Shown here: piece by piece, positions 44,601-55,618 of the stretch
Numbering within the stretch: position 1 is the first letter of the stretch
Layout: each line of letters begins with the position of its first letter
NCBI GenBank assembly: GCA_027625915.1
Contig: JANTQA010000063.1
Coordinates: 6,839,501-6,903,500, forward strand
Direction of reading: 5' to 3'
Length of the DNA: 64,000 nt
DNA from: Anaeramoeba flamelloides
Lineage: Eukaryota; Metamonada; Anaeramoebidae
Position numbers and translations under genes: made by a program
Notes under the pieces: model-generated
Told to the model about the DNA's origin: nothing
The model's input: only the letters and a program-made list of their open reading frames with translations
Database searches by the model: none

Positions 44601-47600
44601 TCGATAATTCAAAGCTACCCCCCTCATTTCCTTTTTTATGTATAAATAAAATTGATCTTTTTTTAATATATTCAATATTATTCTTATTAGGATTAAATAG
44701 CCAATTATTAAATATATTATGAATTGCAATTAAATATTTATCATAATTTTTATTTTCAATTTGTTCAAGATTTGAAATGATTTCATCATTACAAATATAT
44801 TTTAATTTCTCAATTTTTTGAAATCCTTTAACAGATTTATTTTCTAAATTTTTGATAGTGTTTTTAATATTTTCAATTGGAAAAAAATTATCAAATTTAA
44901 AATTTTTTAAATTTTTAATTTTTAAATTTTTTATATAATTTAAAATATTTTTACTTTGTTCAATTGAATTGTTTTTTAATATAACCAAAATATTCATCAA
45001 TCATGTTTTGATTATTTAAAATCATTTTCATTTTTTTAGACCTTATATAATTAATTTTTTTTCCAAAAATTTTTGTTTTCCATATATTCTAAGTTTATTT
45101 CATCAATAAATTTATTCCAAGCTTCTTTGTTTTTTTTTTTGATTCGATTAATTAAATTTGGGTTAGACAAAATATTTTTTAATTAATGGAGCAATTTTAT
45201 GGTCATTTTTATTTTCTTTATAAATTATATCTGTATATTTAATAAATTTAGTTTTAAATTTTTTTATAGTATTTGTATTTAAAATGAATTTTTTTTCTTT
45301 AAAATAATGAGTAAATTCTTTTTGATAACTATTATTTGTTATAATTTTATATTTTTTCTTAATATTCCACTCTGAATTAATATTGATATTATTAATAATC
45401 ATTTTGTGATCTGACAGATTGTTTTCTATTGATTTTGATATTTTGAGAATTTTTTTATTTTTAAAGTTAATTAAGATATGGTCAATATTATTCTTTCTAC
45501 TATTTATGGAATTAGAAAGGATTTTAAATTTTTTTTAATATTATCTTTTTTTTAATTTCATTATCCGTAAGATTAAAATCACCGACAATTATTGTTTTGA
45601 AATTATGGTATTGAACAATTAATGTTTGAATAATTTTTATTAATTTTTTTTTCTATCTTCCCTCAAATATATATTAATAAAAATTATATCTGTGAAGCGA
45701 ATTATTTGTACATCTTGATCTGGATATTGAATTTCGGAAATAAAGTTTGAATAAATCTTTTTGAATAATATTTGTAGTCCACCTTTTGATTTTTTTTCGC
45801 CATAACAATTTTTAATAATTGTATCAAAAAAAATAAAATTTGGTTTATTTTTAGTTTTTGTTTCTTGGAGAAAAACAATGTCTATATCATTATTAATTAA
45901 GAAAGATTCCAAAAGTTTTTTTTTGTTAAAATTATTTAGTCCTCTAATGTTAAAAGAAGAAAAAATCAATTTTAAATTTAAAATTTTATTATTATTAATA
46001 GTATTATTATTTCCATTGAATCTTGGAATTAATTTTTTATTTTTATTAAATGTGAAAATTGTCATATCTTTTGGAATAGTGTTATTGTGATTTCTTATTG
46101 TTTTAATAATTTTTAGAATATTTTCATATTTTTCCCTTATTTTAATTTTATTAACCCCCCCTTTTATTAACCTTAATATAGGATATTTATTAATTAATTT
46201 AAAAACTTGTAAAATTTTTATAAATTTTTGTTTAAAAATTATTTGATTTAAAAGTCCTACTTTTTGTAATTTTTGTTCAGATTTACTATTATTTTTATGT
46301 GGATAATAATTATAAAATTTGTCTTTTATTTCGACATCTTTTTGTTTATTTCTAAAAAATTTGAAAAAAAAATTTTCTAAAATAATTATTTTATTTTTAT
46401 TAATATAATTATAATCGTTAATTGAGTTTTGATAAGTATAGTTGAATGATTTTTTAAACCAATAAATAAATTGAGGGAAATTAATGCTTGTTATTTTCCA
46501 ATTTATAAATTCATTAAATATTATTAATATTAATTTTAAAATTATAAAATTTGTTTGATATTCCTTATTTTTGTTTGGAATTTTTAGATGAAGAAGAATT
46601 GGACTTTGAAAGGGGTTTTTGAAATTAGTAAAAGAATATTTTAAAAAAATGTTATTATTATTATTTTTGTGGAAACAATTTCTTGAGTTATTTATATAAA
46701 GATTTATTTCATCCTCTAAAATTGGATGATTATTCAAAGTCAATTCTTTTACTAATTTAACTAAATTATCAATTCAATATTGATCATTTAGTGATTCTGC
46801 TTGGGTTCTATGTACATCACAGAAACCATCTTGGTTTTTTGTTAATTTTTGACATTGTGTTTTATTTAAAGTTGTTCCTTTACATTTTTTAGAAGGTATT
46901 GTCTTGAAGTTTAAGATAGTTTGATTTGTACCCTTTGTTTTTAATAATAAAATTTGACTATTTTTTAAGATCTCCAAAACCACTCTAAAGGTTTTGATAC
47001 GAAAGAAGATTTAAATTGTTTTTGTAGATTTGATTGATAATAATATAAGAAATTATTTTTTTTTCTGGTTAATTTGTTTCTTCTATCCATTTATTTTACT
47101 TTTCGTTTTCAGGTTTCTGTGATTCTATTAATATTCCCTTTGAAAAACCACGTTTCACATTTTTTACCGAAAGCTTATTCGATCTCCTTTTACAAGAAGT
47201 TATTTCCAATTTCTACAAAAAAATGGATTTCAAATAAATTTAAAGACACCCAACTGTGTCCACTTATCCCGTTTAAAATAATGAACAATTAAAAAAAAAA
47301 GTTTTCCACTTGAAAAAGTTTTAAACTTTTTGAACAACAAATTTTCTTTCGCTTTACCCGACTGGTATTACCATTCTATAATTCGTCGAGGTACAATGAA
47401 GAAGTTTATAGAAAGTATTAAACCGGCGTGAGTGGTTACAATAGAAAGAAGGTAAGTGATAATAAATGTGTTTTTTATTTTTGAATATTTGTTGGAAAAT
47501 AAAAAAAAATAAAGGCTGGTTACTTTTTATGTTATTTATTTTACACAAAACACACCAATTCTAAGACTGTCATGAATAATTATACAAATTAAATTTTGAT

Positions 47601-50600
47601 ATTGATCTAGATTTTTTTTTTCATATTACAAGATTATTTTTCATAATAACACATTTATGGTAATAAATTTCGATAAATGAGCTTTCTTATTCTCACATTC
47701 AACTTTTTATATATATAAATTATTTTTCATTCAAAAGGGCCCAGTTGTAATGAGTGAAATACATGTGTTTAAATTGTTTGTATAGCTATTTGAAGAAGAA
47801 ATTTTATTTTGGAAATTTTCAAAATTGAAATCATTTTTTCACATTTTTGCAGAATTTTGTTTTTTTTTTTCTGATTTTTTTTGAGACCTGTAATCTATTT
47901 GCAAAAAAATTTTTTAGTGCAAGATCAATAGTCACTTGGTAAAAATGTGTTATTCTAAGTTTATCGAAATTGCGGAAATGATTGTTGAGAAATCATATTG
48001 ATTTCTATTGGAATTTTATTCGATCTTTGAGCTTGATATTTGATTAATAAATGTGAAAAAATTCCAGTTCATTTTCATTTCCTTTTTCAAATAGAGACCA
48101 CAAATATCAACACATACTTCGTTTGGGTGACATGATTTGTAAAAAAAAAGTATGGAAAATGAAGTGAAAATTGTTTCCTATTTATTCTTCAAATACCAAT
48201 AGAAGTTCAAAACGAACATTGTTGTTTTTCTCAATAGTGAACTAAGAATTTGAGTTTTTCAATTATTTTGAAAATGCATTGGTTAATTAGTTTTCTTTCA
48301 AACATATATCAATAATTCTTTGATGTGTATTATTCTGCTTATTTTTTATTATTCTTCAAAGGTCAATTATATGAAATAATTGATATTTGAAAAAAATGTT
48401 TTTTGTTGGATATCCCTTTGACTGAAACAATGTTTATCAGTATCAAAATTTGATTTCCATAATTATCCACTATATCGTTGGAAAGGATCTAATATTTGAA
48501 ATTCTGAGAAAGTTATTGCGATTTATAATTTTTAAATATCACACAACAGTAATTTCTTTATTTTAAAAGAATTATTGAAAAATTAATAGATCTAATATGA
48601 TCTCATTAATTGACAAATCTTTTTTTTTATAAACTGATTAATTGTTGCTTTTGAAAAATAATTAAATGGTCTATGAAAAACAAATAAGAATTTTTTTTTT
48701 TACTTATATTTATCAATGACTATCGTCATTAACAAAGCTCAATATTTAATCCCATTTTCAGAAAAAAAAAAAAAAAAAACCTTTTTAATTTTGTTACTAC
48801 TTTTAATGGCGTTTTCGTTTCATCTAGGAATGGCATTTTTAATATTTAATTTTTTTTTTTAGGAAAAACAATTCTTTGTTTTTGGAATTTATTAAGGTAC
48901 CCCAATCACCAATCTTGGAATCTATTGAATTATTCAATTGAATTACCACTCAAAACTGTTCAATGGATCCAATAAATGAGGCGAATAAACAATTTGGTAT
49001 ATATGATCTTTGCTGTATAATTTTTACCAAAGTTAATGTAAAGATGCATATAATATTTTTTTCCCATTTTTTTTTAATTTTTTTGATACATTATTTTGCA
49101 ATTTATCAGAAAAGTGAATGTTAAGATTAGAAAAAAAATGTTAAAAAATGGCTGATGGTAAAATTTCCCGTCATTTGTTGTTTTTTTTTTCAGGGTAGTA
49201 ATTTGACTATAAAACACCTGGCCTAATCTCGATTCCCACAAGTCCATTTATTTTTTGAGAAAATTAATGGAAAATTAAAAACAATATACATTTACTTCGT
49301 AAATATTAGTCATTTTAAATCACGATTAAAAATAGGCCATAATAAATTAAGTGTCTCACTTCGATCAAAGAATATTTATCATTTTGAAGCTGATTGTGAA
49401 AAAAAAAAAAGTCTACAAATGTTGAAAAACTATAAATATCTACATTTGACCAAAAAATACCCTTTTTTTAATTTGAGAAACAAAAAAAAACACTGTTAAC
49501 TTTTCTAGAGTTTTCTGTTTATTTCGAAAATCAATAGATTTTAAGAATGAAACAGAAAACCTCAAGAAAATCGCTATTATATTTTCCATAATTTAAAAGA
49601 ATTGATTAGTAAATAAATAGATTTTTTACTCAATTCCTCTGAATTCTGGAAAACCACCTGTTAAATTTTCTTGAGTTTTCCGTTTATTTCTAAAATCGAT
49701 AGATTTTAAGAATGAAACAGAAAACCTCAAGGAAATTGATGTTAGTTTTTTTTTAAAATTGTCGAAATTAAAAAATAATCAATAATTAAGAAACCAATCT
49801 TATTTTTTTCAGTGAATTATTGACAATACAAAGATTAAATGTCTAAATAGACTTTACAATTATTTCTCAATTTTTTCAAGATTTTGAAGCAAACAAAACC
49901 TATTCAAATTAATAATTCTAATAATAAAAAAATAATAGAAATTTTCAAATAACTGATTTTAATATTAATAGTTCCTTGTTTGTACATCTGGGTATTTGAA
50001 AAAGAATATTGCCCAATCGTTTTATTTCAAGAAATTTCATTAATTTTTGTGAATAAAATAAATGTTCAAATTTTTTAGATCTTCAAGGATTCAATCTTTA
50101 ATTTATTTTGATTGTATTTTTCAAATAAGATTAAAAATGCATTGTTATTTGTGAATAAAGACTCTCAGAAATTAAAAAAAGTGAGATTTCTTCAAAACAA
50201 AAATTTTTTGTAAATTTTTCTTTTTCTAATTTTAACCAAAAAAAATCACAAACAAAAAAGGATTGGATCTTTTGTCTGAAAATTTAATTGGAAAAATGAA
50301 CTTTTTTAAAAATGATTATTCTCATTTTTCTAAAGTTGATAAATAAAGTTACATAATCGGGTTTAATTGTATCTTTGAGGAAATAATTACTCTATTACCT
50401 TTAGGAAAAAAAATAAATTAGAGTTACTAGTCCCTTAAAAATATTTATTCCCATGTAGAAACCTAAAACGAAACAAAGAAACAAAACACTTTTATTTCAT
50501 TTTGGATTGATAACAAATAATTATTAGAAATTCCAAATCAACAAGAATTCTGAAGATAATAAAAAAAACTGAAATAAAAATGTTAATTTATTTTTTACAG

Positions 50601-51229
50601 CTAATATTTTACTTTTAGAACCCATATTTGGTTTTTACCTATTTCTGGTTGTTTAAAAGTTGAAATTTTTAAGAAGGAAATTTATTGGGAGAATCAATGT
50701 TTGTTGTTTATTTGTTTGAAATCAATCGTAAAAAAAATTGCTCTTTCAAAACCTTGCGTTAACAATTCATAAAATGAAGATGTTTTTTCTTTTTGACATT
50801 CGAACAATTATCATTTCCAAGATCTGTTTTGTTTTAAATCAGTTCACTTGTGTTTCAGAAGACTGTTACATAAACTTTTGGGAAAAGGGAGGATCAAAAA
50901 AATTGGAAAAGATCGGATATTTACGTTTTATTCTCGAGCAGAGGTAATTCACAAGAAAGATCTTGTGTAACAACTTTTTTTATTATTTGGTTGGTAATTT
51001 CCAGACTTCTTGTTGCGAGTTTAATTTTGTTTTGTACAATTTCACTTGCTTCTTCGTGACAAACTAATAGCTCTTGTAATGAATTATCAATTTTTTTTGT
51101 TTTTTTCTTGGTATAGCCCTTTACTTGTGGTGCTATTTTTCTTATTTTCTTGACTTGGTCATAATATTTTAACTCTTCTTTATATAATTTATTGCACCAC
51201 TCGTCAAGCTCTTTATTATTTTGAGTCAT
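41613..51229 (-). CDS. SGF29: SGF29-like SAGA subunit, two exons around an 8.8 kb intron
   Basis: SGF29 is the SAGA histone acetyltransferase subunit whose tandem Tudor domain binds H3K4me2/3. Exon 1 is 51229-50925 (ATG at 51229; donor GTAAAT). Exon 2 is 42084-41613 (acceptor TTTTTAG). The AC left by exon 1 joins the A of exon 2 in phase, giving a 258-residue protein (yeast 259, human 293). Residues 1-101 are a charged helical segment. Next comes NPPPLCGK, matching the PPPLCG that precedes the Tudor domain in animals. The Tudor part has DVIPLP, then LAIYPETTTFYPAKV, whose two Tyr match the H3K4me-binding Tyr, and a Phe in LLKFDGD. Exon 2 alone is very secure. Assigning exon 1 to it rests on phase, orientation, total length and coiled-coil character. 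By pattern exon 1 could instead be ING-like (KIKLATRSLEITNQIIKK). Confidence 0.75.
43021..43043. repeat. Second T-run below the LINE tail
   Basis: A 23-base T-run lies about 38 bp beyond the LINE poly(A). It might be a second tail of an older insertion or simple sequence. Confidence 0.5.
43081..47030 (-). mobile_element. Non-LTR retrotransposon (LINE) with APE endonuclease and reverse transcriptase
   Basis: Read from high to low coordinates it has: a Cys/His finger (CKGTTLNKTQC..FCDVH, about 46800-46880); an APE-type endonuclease starting SSFNIRGLN with DIVFLQETKT (about 45860-45960), VGDFNLTD (about 45560-45590) and NLSDHKM (about 45400); reverse transcriptase with SQFGFRK (about 44510), DIAKCFDSI (about 44370), FQGDPLSPILFAL (about 44250) and FADD (44160-44172); and a C-terminal CPLC..H..C finger (about 43285-43365). 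The last stop is near 43116, followed by a 20 bp trailer and a poly(A) tail (T-run at 43081-43096). The frame is broken by one in-frame stop before 46743 and at least four frame changes, so it is inactive. The 5' boundary is approximate and no target duplication was seen. The clade was not assigned. Confidence 0.9.
47110..47430 (+). pseudogene. Decayed coding-like island inside the SGF29 intron
   Basis: After an acceptor-like TTTTCAG at 47112 one frame reads about 40 codons (IPFEKPRFTFFTESLFDLLL), and about 70 bp farther another reads about 42 (SFALPDWYYHSIIRRGTMKK). The block is clearly richer in G and C than its surroundings. The frames do not connect, so it looks like a broken gene fragment. 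Family unknown. Confidence 0.3.
47715..48437 (-). repeat. TIR element, family A, copy 3 (inverted)
   Basis: The reverse complement of copy 2 over its full length. The ends are ttcaaaagggcccagttg (about 47731) and tatccctttgactgaaacaa (about 48411). The interior keeps tttcaaaattgaaatcattt and ggtcaattatatgaaataat. Confidence 0.72.
49501..49735. repeat. Two copies of a 70 bp hairpin
   Basis: Hairpins at 49501-49570 and 49666-49735 have the same sequence apart from a few changes. Arms of about 20 bp pair (ttttctagagttttctgttt with aaacagaaaacctcaagaaa, and cttgagttttccgttt with aaacagaaaacctcaag). The second hairpin is nearly palindromic end to end. They are direct repeats at 165 bp spacing. 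Confidence 0.75.
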
Positions 51230-52458
51230 GGGAATAAAAATTCGGATTAAACAAAAAATGTTTTGTTCTTGAGAGAATAAAATATGAATCAAATAAATGT
51301 AAAGATTTAAGGTGACATATAGTAAAGCAATAAAATACTGAACAAACAAGATAATAACCACTGAGTCATTTTTTTTTAAATATACTTTCTATTATCTCTA
51401 ATTTTCTAAAGAGAAATTATAGATTGTATTTTGTTTTTTTTTGAATTTTTTGAATATAAAACTTTTCTGTATTTGTAATAATACTTAAAAAGTGAATTAT
51501 TCATAAGATTAAATAATAAGTTGCTATTGAAGATAGTTATTGTTAAAAAGTGATAGCTTTTTTTTTTATAATTTTGTCAGAATTTAATCAGTTTTAAAGT
51601 TTTGTGTTATAATAAAACAAAAACTATGTTGTACAAAAATACAGCTTTTCACAATCTAACCTCTGCCCCTCTTTTAATGGTTGAAACACTTTATTAAAAT
51701 ATAAAAAATTTATAAAAATTGTAATTCTACAATAGTTTTGGCTTTTTTTTAAAAAAGTTAATTGATAAAAGTTTTCAAAACTACTGTAGTGTTACTGTAA
51801 TTTTCAAATTCATAAATAAAAATCTATTATTATAAATTCGATAATTTTTTTACTAATTGTTGATCGTTTTAAATTTCTATAAATTCAATTAGAAATGAAA
51901 ATTGGATCATGAAGAATAATTTTTCCCTTTCAGACAGTACTCTCATAATATACAATATTTGTTGTAAGAAATTCCCTGATAATAAAAAGTATAGTTGGGA
52001 AAAAAATATCTAACCTGAAAAAAATCCCTTAAAAGATTTTTAATTGTCAATATTAGAAAAATTATAAGTGAAATTTCTTGAATTTTCAATCAAATTCTTT
52101 TTTTTTTAATAACCAAATTTTTTATCAATCAAGTAATAAACCTACCACAAATTCATTAAAGTGGGTTTTCTTCAGAATACTCAAGTGATTGTTTGATAGT
52201 ATAAGTAGATCAAATTTATTTGAAAAAAAAAGGAGTTTTATAGAGGCTTACTCGAGTTTGGTAAAATGATAATTTTTATTCTTATTTTTTGATTTATTGA
52301 ATGCTGTTTTGAACAAGTGTAATTTAATCAATGATCATTCTAATAAGTGAGTGATTTATAATTTTAAAATTTTGATTCTTATAAAAAAAGAATTGAATGT
52401 AAATATTTGAAATGAAACATCATTTTTCAGTATAATTACAATTAAAAATCTTGTTAGC

Positions 52459-52515
52459 TATTTTTTTTTGTTTTACAGTATTTTTTTTGTTTTACAGTAT
52501 TTTTTTTGTTTTAGG
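52459..52515. repeat. Tandem repeat, about three units of 20 bp
   Basis: The unit is close to tattttttttgttttacag; the last unit is diverged. Confidence 0.85.
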
Positions 52516-52784
52516 TAATTTTTTTGCTACTTTGATTAAAAAAATGATCCAACATAATTAAATTGTATAATAAATAATAAAGCAGAAAAATTGACACAAA
52601 TTTCCACAGTGATGAATTAAATTTGATCAATATCTCAAGAATTGTTAATCAAAGTGAAAAATAACAACGTCGACTTTTTGTAAAAAAAAATCTTTTCATT
52701 CTGAACAATTAATAATTTTGGTTAAAAATATATCAACCAGAAACAAAAATAAACACAAATAAGTTGAAATTTTGTTATTACGAT

Positions 52785-53267
52785 TACAGTGATCCAATAA
52801 TGCATAAACACCATCATTAATTGGTGTTTAAAAATATAATAATTACTTTTTTTTCTTCTTATACCAAGGCAATATCCAATTCACTATCCAATAGTATACC
52901 CAAGTTAAAATCAATTTTGAATGTAAACTCCTTGATATTTGTAGTAAAATTTTAAATTTTTCATGCAAATAGTTGAAAATATTCTATAATTTTTTTGAAT
53001 TTTTTTAAATTTTTGTTTTTTTGTTGAGCATCTATTTTCACAAAAAATTTACTCCTATTTTAATAAGATAAATATTCAATTAATCCTTCATTTATAGGAT
53101 TTTTTTTTTAAATAATAGAACTTTTAGAAACCAATACCATATTTAATTATTTTCATTGTTGATTTGTTTTATTAGTTGATATATAAGTCTTCTTAAACAA
53201 AAAAATCACGCTTTTTATTTTGAAAAATGGATAAAACTTTTCTCAACGCTTTAATTAAACAACAGTA
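52785..53267 (-). repeat. TIR element, family C, copy 3 (inverted)
   Basis: It begins TACAGTGATCCAATAATGC and ends AACAGTA. The interior in reverse matches copies 1 and 2 (ttataccaaggcaatatcca, agaacttttagaaaccaata). It is more diverged than the other two. Confidence 0.68.
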
Positions 53268-53364
53268 ATTGTAAAATAAAATAATCAAAATTTTCAGTTA
53301 GATTTGAAAAATAATCACATCAGTTGGAAGAATATTAACAAATCATCAAAAGCCCCAAATTCTA

Positions 53365-53560
53365 AAAGGTGAGTGAATTATTTAAACTGATTAAGGAATT
53401 AAAAAATTGAAATTTTGGAAAGGATTTTAAAAACCATATTTTTTGGAAAGCTGAATTGAAAATTTTATTCCATTTATTTTGAAACAAACAGTACTCTATG
53501 ATTTTAAATTATTACTATTTTCAAATTGATCAAGATAATTATAAAAGTTTTGATCAATAA
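53365..53560 (+). repeat. Partial family G repeat
   Basis: It matches 34320-34520 through gaattatttaaactgatt, ttttttggaaagctgaa and ttataaaagttttgat. The left arm is missing. Confidence 0.5.
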
Positions 53561-54161
53561 ATAGTTAAAAATTCATCAACAAATGTTTCAAAATTTTCGT
53601 TTTTGGAACTCTTTCAATTTGCGCTCCTTGTTTATTATTTGAAAACAAATTTATTTCTTAGTAAGAGAATTGAAATTAAAGACAAACACAAAAAAAAATC
53701 CCATTTTTAAAAATTTGACAGAATATATAAATTCAAGAAATATATAAGCTCTGAACTTGAAAATTTTTATTTATCTTTTTAACGAATATGAAGAGATTTT
53801 TATAATGTGTTCTGAAAAGGTTCATACACAAACCCCTTTCACCAATTGATCATCTTAATAATCAGATCTTGTGAAAACAAGAAAACAACCATCAAAAAGA
53901 TTTTTTGTTTTGTATGGAAATTTAATTATTTACAAAATTATGTTTTTATTTCTCAAAAGGAATCCTCAACAGACACTTATTGAAAAATATTTGGGAATCT
54001 AATTTCTCAACTAGTCCTTTGTGAAGCATATTTACGAAAATGTTTTTCATTCAATTGCTAAAATTTGACCTAAAATTGATTAACGATTATTTCTATTATA
54101 TTTTTGTTGTTTTTTGATTTTGCTTGAGCCCTTTTTATTTTTTTTTAGTATTTTGGCTTTC

Positions 54162-55584
54162 ATGACAAACATACCAACCCAAAACAATTCAATTTCGCAT
54201 TCATTTACGTCCAATTTAAAACACAAAAACGAGCAATTTCTTCTAAATTCGCAACAACAAACTAACCTTCAATCACAAATGGCAAACTTTATTCAATTTT
54301 CAAACGATCCACAGGTTGAATACCAAAACCAGTTTTACATTGACAAATTTGAAGCGCCACAACCAAAGACCATGAACCAAATTAAGGATCTTTCTTTTTT
54401 TTATAACAAGAAAAACAATTTAAAAAAGAAAAAACTTGAAAAACCAATTTTTACAGCACTAAAACAAAAAAACGATTGCCTTGGTTCCAAAATGGAAAAC
54501 CTTAGCAAAGAGACTCAACCCAATGAAACAATTTACTCTGGGAACAAAAGGTTACCAAATTATTCACAAGAAAATGCCTTGATAAATTCTTTTTCTGAGA
54601 AATTTCAAAGCATTATTAGTGAGCCTTTAAAACGAAAAAGAAACAATTCTCAAGTTTTACAAAATGAACTTCAAACGAAAACCCAACAGTTAAGATCTAA
54701 AACTGATTTAGGTTTAGTTTCTTTCTGTAAAAACCAAAAAGAAAGAACAAGAGAAAATGCCAACTTGAATCAAAACAAAAACGAACGACAAAAAGAAAAA
54801 GAAAAAAAAAATAGAATTATCTTTCGAAAAGACAACGAAATAATCCAAGAAAATGTCAAGGAAAAAGCGAAAACCAAATCTATTCAATCTTCACTACATG
54901 TAAGTTTGAACAAAAATATCCGAATCAAACTCAAATCAAAACAAAAACAAAAAAGAAGAAGAACAACACAAAAACAAGAACAAAAACAACAAGAACAAAA
55001 ACAAAAACAAAAACAAAAACATCACCGACACCGGCATCAACACCGACATAATAATATAGGAAGAAAAAAACAAAACAATAGTAAACAAACCCAAACTATT
55101 TTACAGTCTCGAACTTACCTACTGCCCCCAAAAAAAACAAACAAACTAGCACTTAAGCAGAAAAAGCACTCAAGTAACAAAAAAAAAAACAAACAAAAGC
55201 GAGAAGAAAGGAAAAGAAAACAGAAAAAAAAAAAAAACGAACAACTTGTAATTATTGAAATTGATCCAAAGTTCACACACAAATTATTAAAAAAAACAAA
55301 AATCGCTAATTGTCCAGTTTTTCCAAAGAGCGCCAATGATATAATTTGGCAAGAAAAAGAGTCTAATATTAACGAAGAAAAAAAAAATCAATATTCCAAT
55401 AATAATAGAAAAAAAATTAAACAATTAAAGGACAACAAGAAGAAAGCCAAAAGAAGAAAGAGACGTCGAAGAAGAGACTCTTTTGTAGTTGACAATAATA
55501 ATATTGATGTAAAGAATTTATTTGGTGACGGCTTTGAAGATGATGACGAAGATGATGATGATGAAGACGGTGACGACTACGACT

Positions 55585-55618
<34 letters not shown>

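Larger units (their letters stand above)
42896..47138. repeat. Inverted 46 bp pair flanking the LINE
   Basis: The complement of 42896-42941 and the sequence at 47092-47138 are about 90% identical. Both contain ttttcag followed by tttctgtgattctattaata. The similarity fades over the next 30 bp. One copy lies beyond the LINE's poly(A) end and the other just beyond its 5' end. Confidence 0.65.
42085..50924 (-). other. Proposed SGF29 intron, 8.8 kb
   Basis: GTAAAT at the 5' side, TTTTTAG at the 3' side. It contains a LINE in the same orientation as the gene, a family A element in the + orientation (47715-48437), a pair of hairpin repeats (49501-49735), a coding-like island (47110-47430) and much AT-rich filler. 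The other introns inferred here are 35 bp to about 1.1 kb, so this one is exceptional. Confidence 0.55.
51230..54161. other. Divergent intergenic space between SGF29 and Set1 genes
   Basis: Both genes start outward from here. It holds a family C element (52785-53267), half of a family G element (53365-53560), and a 20 bp tandem repeat. The sequence on either side of the repeats is AT-rich with no coding signal. An acceptor-like TTTTTTTTAG at about 54149 lies just before the Set1 start, so a 5' exon is possible. Confidence 0.55.

Noticed and set aside
47354-47548. Minus-strand frame with Cys and His residues
   Set aside because: Spacing fits no zinc finger, and the opposite strand has better coding character.
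51230-51361. N-terminal hydrophobic extension of the SGF29 exon 1 frame
   Set aside because: AT-rich, Ile/Leu/Tyr-rich translation without an ATG; the ATG at 51229 begins the coding-like part.
54114-54161. Upstream extension of the Set1 frame
   Set aside because: It has no ATG and contains an acceptor-like TTTTTTTTAG, so it is leader or intron.
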